Source of the DNA: Alkalimonas mucilaginosa
GTDB taxonomy: Bacteria; Pseudomonadota; Gammaproteobacteria; Enterobacterales; Alteromonadaceae
Length of the DNA: 64,000 bases
Direction: 5' to 3'
Assembly: GCF_036327005.1 (NCBI RefSeq)
Contig: NZ_JAUGZK010000012.1
Span: 54,009-118,008, forward strand
Part shown: positions 53,207 through 62,521 of the stretch, in pieces
Layout of the letters: each line of letters starts with the position of its first letter
Position numbering within the stretch: the stretch's first letter is position 1
Program-made: the position numbers and the translations under genes
Notes under the pieces: generated by a model
Seen by the model: the letters and a program-made list of their open reading frames with translations, nothing else
Databases searched by the model: none
What the model was told of the DNA's origin: nothing

Positions 53207-54271
53207 ATGACCGCTTGGCTGCTTCTGCTTGTACTTAGTTCTCCGGCTCCTGATACCGCATCACTCTATTGCCAACGTGCGGATAGAGCCGCCTTTTCCG
53301 AACAGGCCACAGTTGCTGTCAAGGATATTCGGTACCATCCACGCTATTGCCTGATGGCAAAGCGCGAGCCGGCTGAAGGGGCTCTGATTACCCACAGCGA
53401 GCATGCTGGCCGTATGATCCGGCGACTGAGCAGAGCGATGCGACAGCTCACACCAGAGGATCAAGTAGCCTTGGCCGATGCGGTGATGTATCGTGCCAGC
53501 CGACGTTTTTGGCTTTCGGTGCCACCCCATAGCCAAGGCAGTGTTGTTGCTGCCGCCCTTCGAGAAAACGACCGCGTGATGTACTTTGGGCTGCGGTTCT
53601 TTCAGCCAGAGCAGCAGGTGTTACTGGATGACTGGTGGGCTTATCTGCAACAAGGTGATTTTCAGCGAAGCTATCAGCCGCATATTACCCGGCTGGCGGA
53701 GTCTATCTTGTATAATGAGCTCGCCAGAGCCCGCGCAGCAGCTGCAGAGCGTCAGCAGTTTCACTGCAGCCTCGGGACAACCCTATCGGACCTTCCGGGC
53801 CACCGGGCGGTTTTTCCGGCTTTGTTTTCTCCGCGCTATTGCCTGATGCTGAAACCAAGCACTGCAGAGGCTCAGTACCTTGCTCCCCTTACCGTAGAAG
53901 GCTTAGGCACGCGCTTTATGGATGCCCTGACCAAACTGGAGACGGTAGAGCAGCAAGCCAATTTTATTGATCTCTTCCTGCGCACGCTTAGCCGGCTCAA
54001 CTGGACCAGCATGGAGCTACCCGCACAGCATGCAGCAGAACAAGGGACTATCCGGGTGCATTTTGCCAGCAACAGGCCTGAACGACTGCAGCAGCCTTAC
54101 CTTGAAATTCAGCTATTTGGCGAGGAAACTAATGCAGAGCTGGCACACACTCTGCTGCAGTTGCAACTGACAGAGCAATTTCGCTATCCCTGGCCAATAC
54201 CCAGGCTGGTTGATTTAGTGCTTTTTGCCAGCGAGGCCGAGCAGCCCAGAGCACCGGCCCCAGCAGATTAA
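53207..54271 (+). CDS. Exported protein with internal duplication, unknown function
   Basis: This 354-residue protein has a hydrophobic start (residues 2-12) likely to be a signal peptide. Two halves resemble each other. Residues about 22-108 and 187-275 each begin with Cys, carry PRYCLM 25-26 residues later (Cys48 and Cys212), then an amphipathic helix with Q(V/A)xxxD and a (W/F)xSxxLP-like end. The Cys pairs (22/48 and 187/212) suggest a disulfide in each unit. I do not recognise a family. The gene lies 33 bases after the deacetylase gene, possibly in one operon, and converges with the SCO gene by a 4-base overlap. Confidence 0.75.
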   Translation: MTAWLLLLVLSSPAPDTASLYCQRADRAAFSEQATVAVKDIRYHPRYCLMAKREPAEGALITHSEHAGRMIRRLSRAMRQLTPEDQVALADAVMYRASRRFWLSVPPHSQGSVVAAALRENDRVMYFGLRFFQPEQQVLLDDWWAYLQQGDFQRSYQPHITRLAESILYNELARARAAAAERQQFHCSLGTTLSDLPGHRAVFPALFSPRYCLMLKPSTAEAQYLAPLTVEGLGTRFMDALTKLETVEQQANFIDLFLRTLSRLNWTSMELPAQHAAEQGTIRVHFASNRPERLQQPYLEIQLFGEETNAELAHTLLQLQLTEQFRYPWPIPRLVDLVLFASEAEQPRAPAPAD

Positions 54272-54909
54272 CCCCGTCTGAGCTGGCGAATAACCCAGGG
54301 GAAATCGGCCAGCAGATCCTCACTGCGCACTGTTGGTACCCGCCCTTCTGCCAGCTCTGGCTTGAACATAGCCACCAACTGACCTTTGGGATTGATCAAG
54401 ACAATGGAAGCACTGTGATCCACCAGATAATACTCATCGGTGGTGCTGGACATGGCATACATCAGCCCTAACTGACGCACAAAGGGAAACAGTTGATCAT
54501 GACCGGCCGTTACCCCGGTAATGGCTGCCTGCTGGAAATACTGCACATAGCTGGCCATTTGCTGTGGTGTGTCGCGATTCGGATCCACCGACACAAACCA
54601 GATATTCAGCGGTTCCGACACATGCTGTTGCAGCTCATCATGCAAACCGGCCAGTTGTGCCAGCGTCAGCGGACAAATATCCGGGCAGTAAGTATAGCCG
54701 ACAAAAGCCAGGGTCCACTGACCATACAGCTGCTCGCGGGTCACCGCAGAACCGGTATGGCTGGTTAAGCGGAAGTCAGCCAGAACCCTGGGTTGAGGAT
54801 ACAGCAAGGTATGCTCGGGCGTATGGCTGGGCTGTAGGAAATGGTAACCGACAAAGCCGGCAACCAGCGCCAGCAAGGCAATCAGCGGATAAAATATCTT
54901 ATTGGCCAT
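54268..54909 (-). CDS. SCO-family copper chaperone
   Basis: This 213-residue thioredoxin-fold protein helps build the CuA centre of cytochrome oxidase. An N-terminal membrane anchor (about residues 5-24) precedes the copper site TYCPDICP (Cys75 and Cys79) and His165 in YLVDHSAS, the three SCO ligands. It is the last gene of the ctaA-ctaB assembly cluster and overlaps the ctaB stop by 11 bases. Confidence 0.95.
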   Translation of the reverse strand: MANKIFYPLIALLALVAGFVGYHFLQPSHTPEHTLLYPQPRVLADFRLTSHTGSAVTREQLYGQWTLAFVGYTYCPDICPLTLAQLAGLHDELQQHVSEPLNIWFVSVDPNRDTPQQMASYVQYFQQAAITGVTAGHDQLFPFVRQLGLMYAMSSTTDEYYLVDHSASIVLINPKGQLVAMFKPELAEGRVPTVRSEDLLADFPWVIRQLRRG

Positions 54910-55813
54910 AGATAGGTGCTATTTTCAGATAGTGGTCCAGCAAGAGTACCAGAAAAAGCACCATCAAATGAACAATCGAAAAGCGGAACATGGCCATCGC
55001 CTGGCCTGCGGTATCGGCAAACTTTAAACGCCAGGCGTGCTGCATAAAGCGCAGGTTCAGCAAACAAGCCCCGACCAGATAAATCAACCCCGTCATCCCA
55101 ACCACATAAGGCAATAGGCACACAATAAACAGCATGATGGTGTAGAGCAAAATAGCGCTTTTGGTAAATTCGATGCCATGGGTCACCGGCAACATCGGCA
55201 TATTGACCTTGGCGTAATCATCGCGGCGGTGAATAGCCAGCGCCCAGAAATGCGGTGGCGTCCAGGTAAAGATAATCATTACCAGCAAAAGTGCATAACC
55301 GTGCAACTCACCAGTAACCGCAGTCCAGCCCAGCAGCGGCGGCATAGCGCCGGCCAGGCCTCCAATCACGATATTCTGTGGTGTAGCGCGCTTTAAAAAC
55401 ATGGTGTACACCACCGCATAACCAAACAGGCTGAGTAACGTCAGCCAAGCGGTTAACGCATTCACGCCCAGATACAGCATGGCAAAGCCACTGCTTGCCA
55501 GCACCAGAGCAAAAGCGATGGCCTGGCTGGAACTGATGCGCCCTTTCGCTACCGGCCGGCTATGGGTGCGCGCCATTTTGGCATCAATTTTCTGATCGAC
55601 CACATGATTTAAAGTGGCTGCGGCAGCGGACAATAAACCGATCCCGAGTGTTGCCAGCAGCATCATGGCTAAATCGGGTAAACCTGGCGCTGCCAGCATC
55701 ATACCCACCCAGGCTGTCAGCACCAGCAAAGCCACCACCTTGGGTTTGGTCAGTTCGAGATAGTCGCGCCAACTGGTAATAGCATGGCGATTCAGTGGTT
55801 TAGCAATGGCCAT
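54899..55813 (-). CDS. ctaB: Protoheme IX farnesyltransferase (heme O synthase)
   Basis: This 304-residue integral membrane enzyme adds farnesyl to heme B. The Asp-rich prenyltransferase motif is NHVVDQKIDAKMARTHSRP in an early loop, and HFWALAIHRRDDYAK forms the second Asp-rich loop. Eight to nine hydrophobic segments are visible. The start ATG 55813 has AGGAG eight bases upstream; longer frames from 55873 add a soluble tail. It precedes the SCO gene and follows ctaA by 2 bases. Confidence 0.96.
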   Translation of the reverse strand: MAIAKPLNRHAITSWRDYLELTKPKVVALLVLTAWVGMMLAAPGLPDLAMMLLATLGIGLLSAAAATLNHVVDQKIDAKMARTHSRPVAKGRISSSQAIAFALVLASSGFAMLYLGVNALTAWLTLLSLFGYAVVYTMFLKRATPQNIVIGGLAGAMPPLLGWTAVTGELHGYALLLVMIIFTWTPPHFWALAIHRRDDYAKVNMPMLPVTHGIEFTKSAILLYTIMLFIVCLLPYVVGMTGLIYLVGACLLNLRFMQHAWRLKFADTAGQAMAMFRFSIVHLMVLFLVLLLDHYLKIAPIYGQ

Positions 55814-55815
55814 GA

Positions 55816-56823
55816 TCAATTCTCCTGTGCCCTGGTACGGTGACGGAACTGATACAGGATCAGCACCATGCATAGCAATAAATTTGCCCCGACAAAATTA
55901 TGGGCCACTGCATTGAGCAGTGGTAAGTGCAGCACAACATTAAGCACCCCCAATACAAACTGTAGTAGTAAAATTGCCGCCAGCGCCAATGCCAACTTTT
56001 TCATCAATGTCATTTTGGCCCGTCGCCAGAGCAAAACGCTGAACAAACCCGTGATCAACAAAGTGATACCAGCACCAATACGGTGAAAGGCATGAATGGT
56101 CTGACGAGCATCTTGTGACATCACGCCAAACTCATAATCGTCATAGCCCAGATGCAAGCTAAAAGCCTCACCCAGCGCCAATCGGCTGGCCCAGCCTGGT
56201 TCACAAACGGGTAACTCGAGGCATGCCAGGGCCGCGTAGTTGGCTGCAGTCCAGCCGCCAAGAGCAATTTGCAGTGCCACCACCACAGTGGTTAGTACTG
56301 CCAGAGGTTTTAATTTTTGTAACTGTGGCTCCATGCCTTGCAGTAGCTGTGGCCGCAGTTGCAACCAATACAGGCCGAGTAAGCAAAGCAAAGTGAAACC
56401 ACCCATCAAATGCGCCATCACCACGATAGGTAACAAGCTCAGTGTTACCGTCCACATGCCAAGCGCAGCCTGGAAAATAACCAGCGCTGCCAACATAGTT
56501 GGCAACAGGCGAGGCACCTTGAGTTTGCCAAACCAACTGATAAAGAAGATAGCAGCAATCATCAGCCCCAAAGTACCGGCAAAATATCGGTGGATCATCT
56601 CATTCCAGGCCTTAAAGGGCTCCAGTGGCCGCTCCGGAAAAGCCATTTCAGCCTGAGCGATGCGACTTTCTGTCATCGGTACCTTAATAAATCCGTAGCA
56701 GCCGGGCCAGTCCGGACAGCCCAGCCCCGCATCGGTGAGCCGGGTATATGCACCGAGAATAATCACCAGCATGGTCAGCAAAATAGTCCAGCTGGAAAGT
56801 TTTTGCAGCAATGTCTTGTTCAT
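55816..56823 (-). CDS. ctaA: Heme A synthase
   Basis: This 335-residue membrane protein (COX15/CtaA) oxidises heme O to heme A. GAYTRLTDAGLGCPDWPGCYGF near residue 25 has the CPDWPGC motif typical of the proteobacterial type. His residues fall at EMIHRYFAG, MAHLMGGF, AFHRIGAG and AVAHNFVG, giving the two His pairs that bind the hemes. Eight membrane helices are expected. Order is SURF1, small protein, ctaA, ctaB, SCO. Confidence 0.96.
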   Translation of the reverse strand: MNKTLLQKLSSWTILLTMLVIILGAYTRLTDAGLGCPDWPGCYGFIKVPMTESRIAQAEMAFPERPLEPFKAWNEMIHRYFAGTLGLMIAAIFFISWFGKLKVPRLLPTMLAALVIFQAALGMWTVTLSLLPIVVMAHLMGGFTLLCLLGLYWLQLRPQLLQGMEPQLQKLKPLAVLTTVVVALQIALGGWTAANYAALACLELPVCEPGWASRLALGEAFSLHLGYDDYEFGVMSQDARQTIHAFHRIGAGITLLITGLFSVLLWRRAKMTLMKKLALALAAILLLQFVLGVLNVVLHLPLLNAVAHNFVGANLLLCMVLILYQFRHRTRAQEN

Positions 56824-57344
56824 ACCCGGATCCGATCGTAGTTCATCAGTTTTAATAAATCAGTGCGAATATCACGGGCAATGTCTGCCGGTGCATGATC
56901 CGCATCTGGCAATGGATAACGCAGCAATACCAGTCCTTGCACATCGACGATGACGATGTAATTCTGAATAGCAACAGCGTCGGCAGGTGCAGGAGTTTGG
57001 CGCTGAAATACCGGAAACTGTTGCAAAACTGCTTCCGCCGAGCCATCTGCCAGCAATACCGGCTGCACCTGAACTTGCTTGCGTCCAAGCCCGATAAATA
57101 GCTGCTGTACCGTATGCAGTGCCTGTTCACACTGTTGCTTGCACTGCTCAGCAGGCACCACCGCCAGACGCCAGACTTTTTCGTGTGCCTCAAGCGCAGG
57201 CAGTACAAAGATTTCCTCCGACAGCCACTCCCCTTTACTGACAGTACCACCTTCAAACCAGCCAAAGTGCAACGCCAACTTTGCCAGCAGCAATGGCAGT
57301 AAACACAGAGGCAGGAAAATACTCAGGAATTTCGTTTTATTCAT
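56820..57344 (-). CDS. Membrane-anchored CxxxC protein of oxidase assembly cluster
   Basis: This 174-residue protein has one N-terminal membrane helix (about residues 5-27) and a periplasmic domain. CKQQC (Cys68, Cys72) stands where SCO proteins have CPDIC, and YIVIVDVQGLVLLRYP resembles the late strand-turn of thioredoxin folds. The SCO copper His is not seen. It overlaps SURF1 by 8 bases and ctaA by 4 bases, so it should act in oxidase biogenesis. A thiol or copper handling role is inferred. Equivalent unnamed genes occur in this position in related genera. Confidence 0.75.
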   Translation of the reverse strand: MNKTKFLSIFLPLCLLPLLLAKLALHFGWFEGGTVSKGEWLSEEIFVLPALEAHEKVWRLAVVPAEQCKQQCEQALHTVQQLFIGLGRKQVQVQPVLLADGSAEAVLQQFPVFQRQTPAPADAVAIQNYIVIVDVQGLVLLRYPLPDADHAPADIARDIRTDLLKLMNYDRIRV

Positions 57345-58065
57345 TGGTTTCCTCTTTACGCAAACTGGCAGCCAGTGCCACACCCAGTACCGCAACCGCC
57401 AGCAAAAACCATTGCAGCGCATAGCCACGGTGTTTTTCCGGTAGCATTACCACAGGTTGATAATGCGACAGAAAGGGGCTCCCTTCCATTTGGTAAATTA
57501 CCGCAGGCAATGCTGGCTCAGGTAAGTAGGGGTTTAGACTCTCCAGTTCAATCTGTTGGATACGCATTGGCCAATCCGTGCCAGGTTCCAAGTTTTGTCC
57601 CAACCTGAAGCTACCAAATGAGGTTCTGAGCACTCCTCGCACAGACAATTGTGCCGGAATCGTGATCTCAGGTAACTCAGTGCGGTTCTGTGCCGCCTCT
57701 ACCCAGCCCAGATTCACCAGTACCGGCAGATCAAAGCGATTAAATTGCACCGGAATAATCACATCATAACCAATCCGGCCCTGCACAATTTTGTTGTCCT
57801 GCAACCATACCATCGGAGAAAGCCAGCGTCCTTCGTCGGCAAATTGCACCAGGTCCATATCCTGCAAAGGGTGCTGGCGTAGTTGCAGCCAGTCCAATGG
57901 GCCTTCCGCTTGCCAACTGGCCAGTTGTTGCAGCTGAGTGGCTTTTTCGCTGGCACGGCTTAGCTGCCAGCAGCCAAGCTTGATTAAAACGGCAAATACC
58001 GTCAAAGTGATTAACAACCAGACGGGATGCACCCGCACAGCGGCCCCTGCAACATTAAAATGCAT
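57337..58065 (-). CDS. SURF1-family oxidase assembly protein
   Basis: This 242-residue protein has two membrane helices, about residues 16-32 and 214-232, flanking a periplasmic beta-rich domain. GCWQLSRASEK is the SURF1 first-loop motif and LVNLGWVEAA the conserved 'NRGW' region. A C-terminal HRGYALQWFLLA ends it. SURF1 helps insert heme A into subunit I. The ATG at 58065 is preferred over the TTG at 58086, with GGAT upstream. First gene of the assembly set. Confidence 0.92.
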   Translation of the reverse strand: MHFNVAGAAVRVHPVWLLITLTVFAVLIKLGCWQLSRASEKATQLQQLASWQAEGPLDWLQLRQHPLQDMDLVQFADEGRWLSPMVWLQDNKIVQGRIGYDVIIPVQFNRFDLPVLVNLGWVEAAQNRTELPEITIPAQLSVRGVLRTSFGSFRLGQNLEPGTDWPMRIQQIELESLNPYLPEPALPAVIYQMEGSPFLSHYQPVVMLPEKHRGYALQWFLLAVAVLGVALAASLRKEETNE

Positions 58066-58091
58066 CACACCAATCCAGGAGATCAAACATT

Positions 58092-58301
58092 ATGTGGTTA
58101 AAGCTTGTCATCATCGCACTACTGCTCTTTATTGTATTTAATTTATTCCGTGCGCTCTTTACGATGTTGCGTAGTGACCCCGGCACTGTCCGTATGAGTC
58201 AGTTTTTAGGCAAACGGGTGCTGTTCTCTGCCCTGGTTTTGGTACTCATTCTGCTAGCCATGGCCACCGGCATCATTACCCCCAACCCTCGCCCCTATTG
58301 A
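58092..58301 (+). CDS. DUF2909-type twin-helix small membrane protein
   Basis: This 69-residue protein has two hydrophobic helices (about 2-23 and 39-60) linked by LFTMLRSDPGTVRMSQFLGKR, the pattern of the DUF2909 family found beside cytochrome oxidase and SURF1 genes in gammaproteobacteria. It is read opposite to both flanking operons. Its function is unknown; a link with oxidase assembly follows only from context. AGGAG lies ten bases upstream of the start. Confidence 0.85.
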   Translation: MWLKLVIIALLLFIVFNLFRALFTMLRSDPGTVRMSQFLGKRVLFSALVLVLILLAMATGIITPNPRPY

Positions 58302-58311
58302 GTTGACAATG

Positions 58312-58331
58312 GCTGGGGTATGCACCCCAGC
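58312..58331. terminator. Hairpin between DUF2909 gene and ctaE
   Basis: GCTGGGGT (58312-58319) pairs perfectly with ACCCCAGC (58324-58331) over a 4-base loop, between the two convergent stop codons at 58301 and 58335. It is a bidirectional terminator candidate. Confidence 0.6.
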
Positions 58332-58334
58332 GGA

Positions 58335-59213
58335 TCACAACACATACACCAGACAGAACACAATTAACCAAACCACATCGACAAAGTGCCAGTACCAGGC
58401 ACCCGCCTGGAAGGCAAAATGTTTTTCCGGTGTGAAATGTCCTTTGATAACCCGCATCAACACAAAAAACAGGATCAAAGCACCTAGCAATACATGCATG
58501 CCGTGAAAACCCGTCAGTAAGAAGAAGGTGTTGCCGTAAACGCCGGAATCAAAGCGCAACCCCAGATCGCGATAGGCATGCACGTATTCATAGCCTTGCA
58601 GACAAAGAAAGATCATCCCCAGGATCAGGGTAATAGCCAACATGCCAGTCAGTTGACTACGCTTATTCTGCTCTAACCCGGTATGAGCAAAGTGCAGGGT
58701 AATGGATGAAACCACCAGAATCACCGTATTGATAGCAGGCAAGCCCCAGCCCATGGCCTGAGTTTCCGTACCACCTGGCGTGGTCAGAAGAGGCCAGACA
58801 GCCTCAAAATTTGGCCACAAAATAGCACCGGTCATTTCGTTGTTGCTGGCACCACCCAACCAGGGCACGGCAATAAAACGGGCGTAAAACAAAGCACCGA
58901 TTAAAGCCGCAAAAAACATAATTTCGGACACGATGAACCAGCTCATGCCCTGCTTAAAAGAACGATCCATCTGCGGACTGTAAAGCCCTGCCATCGACTC
59001 ATCCACCACATTTTTAAACCAGCCATACAGCATCACAAATAAAATTGCGATGCCAAACAGCAGCATATAACCGCCCCAGCCACTCTGGTCTTTGCTCATA
59101 TCAATGACAAAAAAGCCCGCGCCAAGCGCAATAAAGAACAAAGCAATGGCGCCAACCAGCGGCCAGGGACTTTGATCGGGCACATAATATTTTTGGTAGC
59201 CTTCGTTATTCAT
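58335..59213 (-). CDS. ctaE: Cytochrome c oxidase subunit III
   Basis: This 292-residue membrane subunit has seven hydrophobic segments. GWFKNVVDESMAGLYSPQMDRSFKQGMSWFIVSEIMFF is the proteobacterial subunit III core, and FHGMHVLLGALILF and WYWHFVDVVWL mark the last helices. The start ATG 59213 is two bases beyond the ctaG stop. Subunit III stabilises the catalytic core. The last gene of the ctaCDGE operon. Confidence 0.96.
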   Translation of the reverse strand: MNNEGYQKYYVPDQSPWPLVGAIALFFIALGAGFFVIDMSKDQSGWGGYMLLFGIAILFVMLYGWFKNVVDESMAGLYSPQMDRSFKQGMSWFIVSEIMFFAALIGALFYARFIAVPWLGGASNNEMTGAILWPNFEAVWPLLTTPGGTETQAMGWGLPAINTVILVVSSITLHFAHTGLEQNKRSQLTGMLAITLILGMIFLCLQGYEYVHAYRDLGLRFDSGVYGNTFFLLTGFHGMHVLLGALILFFVLMRVIKGHFTPEKHFAFQAGAWYWHFVDVVWLIVFCLVYVL

Positions 59214-59215
59214 TG

Positions 59216-59779
59216 TTATTCCCCAAATTCTGTTGCAATGTCCTGGCCGCTGTCCTGCCACTGGCTGGTAACATCGTACAGGGTATAAGACAGCGTAATG
59301 GTACTAAACTGTGCTGGCAGCGCCGGATCGACATAAAACTGAAGTGGCATCAGCATGTCGTTGCCACCGGCCAGGTACTGCTGGGTAAAGCAGAAACACT
59401 CTATTTTATGAAAGAACAGTGCTGCCTGACCCGGCGATACTGACGGTACGGCCTGGCCAACTATGGCCCGACCGGTTGGGTTCTCGGCCAGATAGTTCAT
59501 AATATGGATCTCGCCCGGGTGCACCCGCATCCGGCGTACTTCCGGTTTAAAAATCCACGGCATTTGCTGATTGGGCCGGGCGATAAACTCAATGGTGATC
59601 TCCCGGCTGGTGTCAATAATGGCCGCTTCTGCCGATACCGGCTCGGACGCCGTTTTGCCATTGATGCCGGTGATGTCACAAAATACATCGTACAACGGCA
59701 CCAGGGCATAACCGAACGCAAACATGGCGACCACCAACAAGCTAAGCTTGCCAATCAGGGTGCTGTGCTTCGCATTCAT
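59216..59779 (-). CDS. ctaG: Cytochrome oxidase copper-insertion protein CtaG/COX11
   Basis: This 187-residue anchored protein delivers copper to CuB. One membrane helix (about residues 12-30) is followed by a periplasmic domain. HKIECFCFTQQ contains the copper-binding CFCF motif and is essentially diagnostic. AGGAGG stands five bases before the ATG at 59779. It lies between ctaD and ctaE, its usual position. Confidence 0.96.
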   Translation of the reverse strand: MNAKHSTLIGKLSLLVVAMFAFGYALVPLYDVFCDITGINGKTASEPVSAEAAIIDTSREITIEFIARPNQQMPWIFKPEVRRMRVHPGEIHIMNYLAENPTGRAIVGQAVPSVSPGQAALFFHKIECFCFTQQYLAGGNDMLMPLQFYVDPALPAQFSTITLSYTLYDVTSQWQDSGQDIATEFGE

Positions 59780-59788
59780 CACCGCCTC

Positions 59789-61375
59789 CTACTTGATCTC
59801 TGGTGGGGTATCAAAGGTATGGTATGGCGCCGGTGACGGTACCTCCCACTCCAGCCCTTCGGCTCCTTCCCATGGCTTAGCAGGTGCTTTTTCACCACCG
59901 CGCGCGCACTTGATCACTACCCACAGGAAGATCAACTGCGACAGACCAAACAGGAAACCACCAACGCTGACAAAGGCATTAAAATCAGCAAATTGCAACG
60001 CATAGTCTGGAATACGGCGCGGCATACCGGCCAAACCAACGAAGTGCATTGGGAAGAACAGCAGGTTGACCGAAATCAACGAGCACCAGAAATGCAGCTG
60101 GCCCAGCTTTTCATCGTACATATGGCCGGTCCATTTCGGTAGCCAGTAATAGACCGCCGCGACGATAGAGAACACCGCACCGGACACCAGCACGTAATGG
60201 AAGTGTGCCACCACAAAGTAAGTATCATGGTACTGGAAATCGGCCGGTGTAATCGCCAGCATCACACCTGATAAACCACCTATGGTGAAGAGCACAATAA
60301 AGGCCAGCGCAAACATCATCGGCACTTCAAAGGTCATGGCACCGCGCCACATGGTGGCCACCCAGTTAAACACCTTCACCCCGGTTGGTACGGCAATCAA
60401 CATGGTGGTGTACATAAAAAACAGCGTCGCGAACACCGGCATACCGGTAGTAAACATATGGTGCGCCCAAACCAGAAACGACAAGATGGCAATACTGGCA
60501 GTGGCATAGACCATAGAAGCATAACCAAACAGTTTCTTACGGGCAAAGGTAGGTACAATGGCTGAAACAATACCAAAGGCCGGCAAAATCATGATGTACA
60601 CTTCCGGGTGACCGAAGAACCAGAAAATATGCTGGAACAACACAGGATCACCGCCACCGGCCGCATCAAAGAAGCTGGTGGCAAAGTACTTATCGGTCAG
60701 CACCATGGTGACCACACCTGCCAGTACCGGCATAACCATAATCAGCAGAAAGGCGGTAATGAGCCAGGTCCAGACAAACAATGGCAGCTTCATCCAGGTC
60801 ATGCCCGGTGCCCGCATATTGACGATAGTGACAATGACGTTGATGGCCCCCATAATGGATGAGATTCCCATAATGTGTACCGAAAATACAAATAACGCAG
60901 TACTATCATTGCTGTAAGTGGTAGATAAAGGTGCGTAGAAGGTCCAGCCAAAGTCCGGGCCACCGCCAGGCAGAAACATCGAGATAATCAGGATCAAAAA
61001 GGCAAACGGCAGGATCCAAAAGCTCCAGTTATTCATTCGTGGCAGCGCCATATCCGGTGCCCCAATCATCATCGGGATCATCCAGTTCGCCAGGCCGGTA
61101 AAGGCTGGCATCACAGCACCGAACACCATGATCAAACCATGCATGGTGGTCATTTGATTAAAGAATTGCGGGTCGACAAATTGCAAGCCTGGCTGGAACA
61201 GCTCCAGCCGGATCACCATGGCCATAGCGCCGCCCAGGAAAAACATCGCCAGGGCAAACATCAGGTAGAGACTGCCGATATCTTTATGGTTGGTGGTAAA
61301 CAGCCAGCGCTTTATGCCCGTTGGCTTGTGATCGTGATGCGCATCATGCTGATCTGCAGTAGTTACTGTGCTCAT
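59789..61375 (-). CDS. ctaD: Cytochrome c oxidase subunit I
   Basis: This 528-residue heme-copper subunit reduces oxygen and pumps protons. FWFFGHPEVYIMILPAFG holds the CuB His-Tyr cross-linked pair, WAHHMFTTGMP the other CuB ligands, and THDTYFVVAHFHYVL-type sequence (YHDTYFVVAHFHYVL) the heme a3 and heme a ligands. The D-channel Asn and Asp are in the early FLGGAMAMVIR/LANWMIP region. Twelve membrane helices are expected. It is an A-type oxidase, judged from the conserved YGHPEVY-like motif with Tyr and Glu. Confidence 0.97.
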   Translation of the reverse strand: MSTVTTADQHDAHHDHKPTGIKRWLFTTNHKDIGSLYLMFALAMFFLGGAMAMVIRLELFQPGLQFVDPQFFNQMTTMHGLIMVFGAVMPAFTGLANWMIPMMIGAPDMALPRMNNWSFWILPFAFLILIISMFLPGGGPDFGWTFYAPLSTTYSNDSTALFVFSVHIMGISSIMGAINVIVTIVNMRAPGMTWMKLPLFVWTWLITAFLLIMVMPVLAGVVTMVLTDKYFATSFFDAAGGGDPVLFQHIFWFFGHPEVYIMILPAFGIVSAIVPTFARKKLFGYASMVYATASIAILSFLVWAHHMFTTGMPVFATLFFMYTTMLIAVPTGVKVFNWVATMWRGAMTFEVPMMFALAFIVLFTIGGLSGVMLAITPADFQYHDTYFVVAHFHYVLVSGAVFSIVAAVYYWLPKWTGHMYDEKLGQLHFWCSLISVNLLFFPMHFVGLAGMPRRIPDYALQFADFNAFVSVGGFLFGLSQLIFLWVVIKCARGGEKAPAKPWEGAEGLEWEVPSPAPYHTFDTPPEIK

Positions 61376-61378
61376 GCT

Positions 61379-62521
61379 TTACTCCCCTTTGCCCTGCATG
61401 TACTCATAGACTTCAACCGCCTGCACCACATCGCCGGTATCATTGCCCCAGGCGTTTCGGGTGTAGGTGATGACGGAGGTCAGCTCACGCAAACTCAGCT
61501 GACGGGCAAAAGATGCCATCGAGGTACCAGGCCGGCCATCCACCATCACTTTGATATGCTCAGCGCGATCTTCCGTGGTGACGCGATTGGCTTTTAGCGC
61601 CGGGAACATGGGAGGTAAACCTTCTCCGCTTGGCTGATGACAGGCAGCGCAATGCGCCAGATACACCCGCTCACCCAACGCCATTTGCTCATCAATGTCC
61701 ATCCGCAGTGCCAGCAAACGTTGCTCTTCTTCACGGATAGCAGCAATCCGGGCTTCTTCTTGTTCCACCCAGATGGCAAAGTCTTCAGGTTCCTTGGCGA
61801 TCACCACAATCGGCATAAAACCATGGTCCATACCGCACAGCTCGGCACACTGGCCACGGTAAATACCGGGTTCATTCACCATGGTCCAGGCTTCGTTAAT
61901 AAAGCCTGGATTGGTGTCTTTTTTAATCGCGAAAGCAGGCACCCACCAGGAATGAATCACATCATCGGAAGTCATTAAAAAGCGGATTTTCTTGCCGGTC
62001 GGTATCACCAGCGGCCTATCGACTTCCAGCAGGTAATTATCACCTTTTGGCAAGCGGCCTTCTATCTGACCACGTGGGGTTGCCAGAATGGAGAAGTAAT
62101 CGATGTTGTAATCCAGATACTCGTAATGCCAACGCCACTGCGAGCCTGTGATCAATACCGTGACATCGGAGTCACTGGTATCCTCCATCGCAATCAGTAC
62201 CTTGGTGGCAGGAATAGCCATCACGATCAGGATCAGCACCGGGATCGCTGTCCAGATAATTTCCACTTTGGTACTTTCATGAAAGGTTGCGGGCTCTACG
62301 CCACGGGATTTCCGATGCAGGATAATGGATACAAACATCGCGGTGAATACTACCAGACCAATAGCGCAGCAGATCCAGAAAATCGTCATATGCAAGTCAT
62401 AGACTCGCTGACTGATATCGGTTACTCCAGGGGTCATGTTAAACTGAGATCCAGTTGCATGAGCCTGGCCTGCCAACAACAAGGCCGGTAGCGACCAACG
62501 CCAACTTCTCGTTTTCGCCAC
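61379..62521 (-). CDS. ctaC: Cytochrome c oxidase subunit II with cytochrome c domain
   Basis: This 380-residue subunit accepts electrons. Signal peptide (about 1-23), two membrane helices (about 40-65 and 85-105), then the CuA cupredoxin domain with GQCAELCGMDHGFMP, including the two Cys, Glu, His and Met ligands. A C-terminal extension has CAACHQ, one c-type heme site, followed by a Met-containing region (MASFARQLS). The fusion makes it a caa3-like subunit II. GTG 62521 is favoured by GAGGAG eight bases upstream. Confidence 0.96.
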   Translation of the reverse strand: MAKTRSWRWSLPALLLAGQAHATGSQFNMTPGVTDISQRVYDLHMTIFWICCAIGLVVFTAMFVSIILHRKSRGVEPATFHESTKVEIIWTAIPVLILIVMAIPATKVLIAMEDTSDSDVTVLITGSQWRWHYEYLDYNIDYFSILATPRGQIEGRLPKGDNYLLEVDRPLVIPTGKKIRFLMTSDDVIHSWWVPAFAIKKDTNPGFINEAWTMVNEPGIYRGQCAELCGMDHGFMPIVVIAKEPEDFAIWVEQEEARIAAIREEEQRLLALRMDIDEQMALGERVYLAHCAACHQPSGEGLPPMFPALKANRVTTEDRAEHIKVMVDGRPGTSMASFARQLSLRELTSVITYTRNAWGNDTGDVVQAVEVYEYMQGKGE

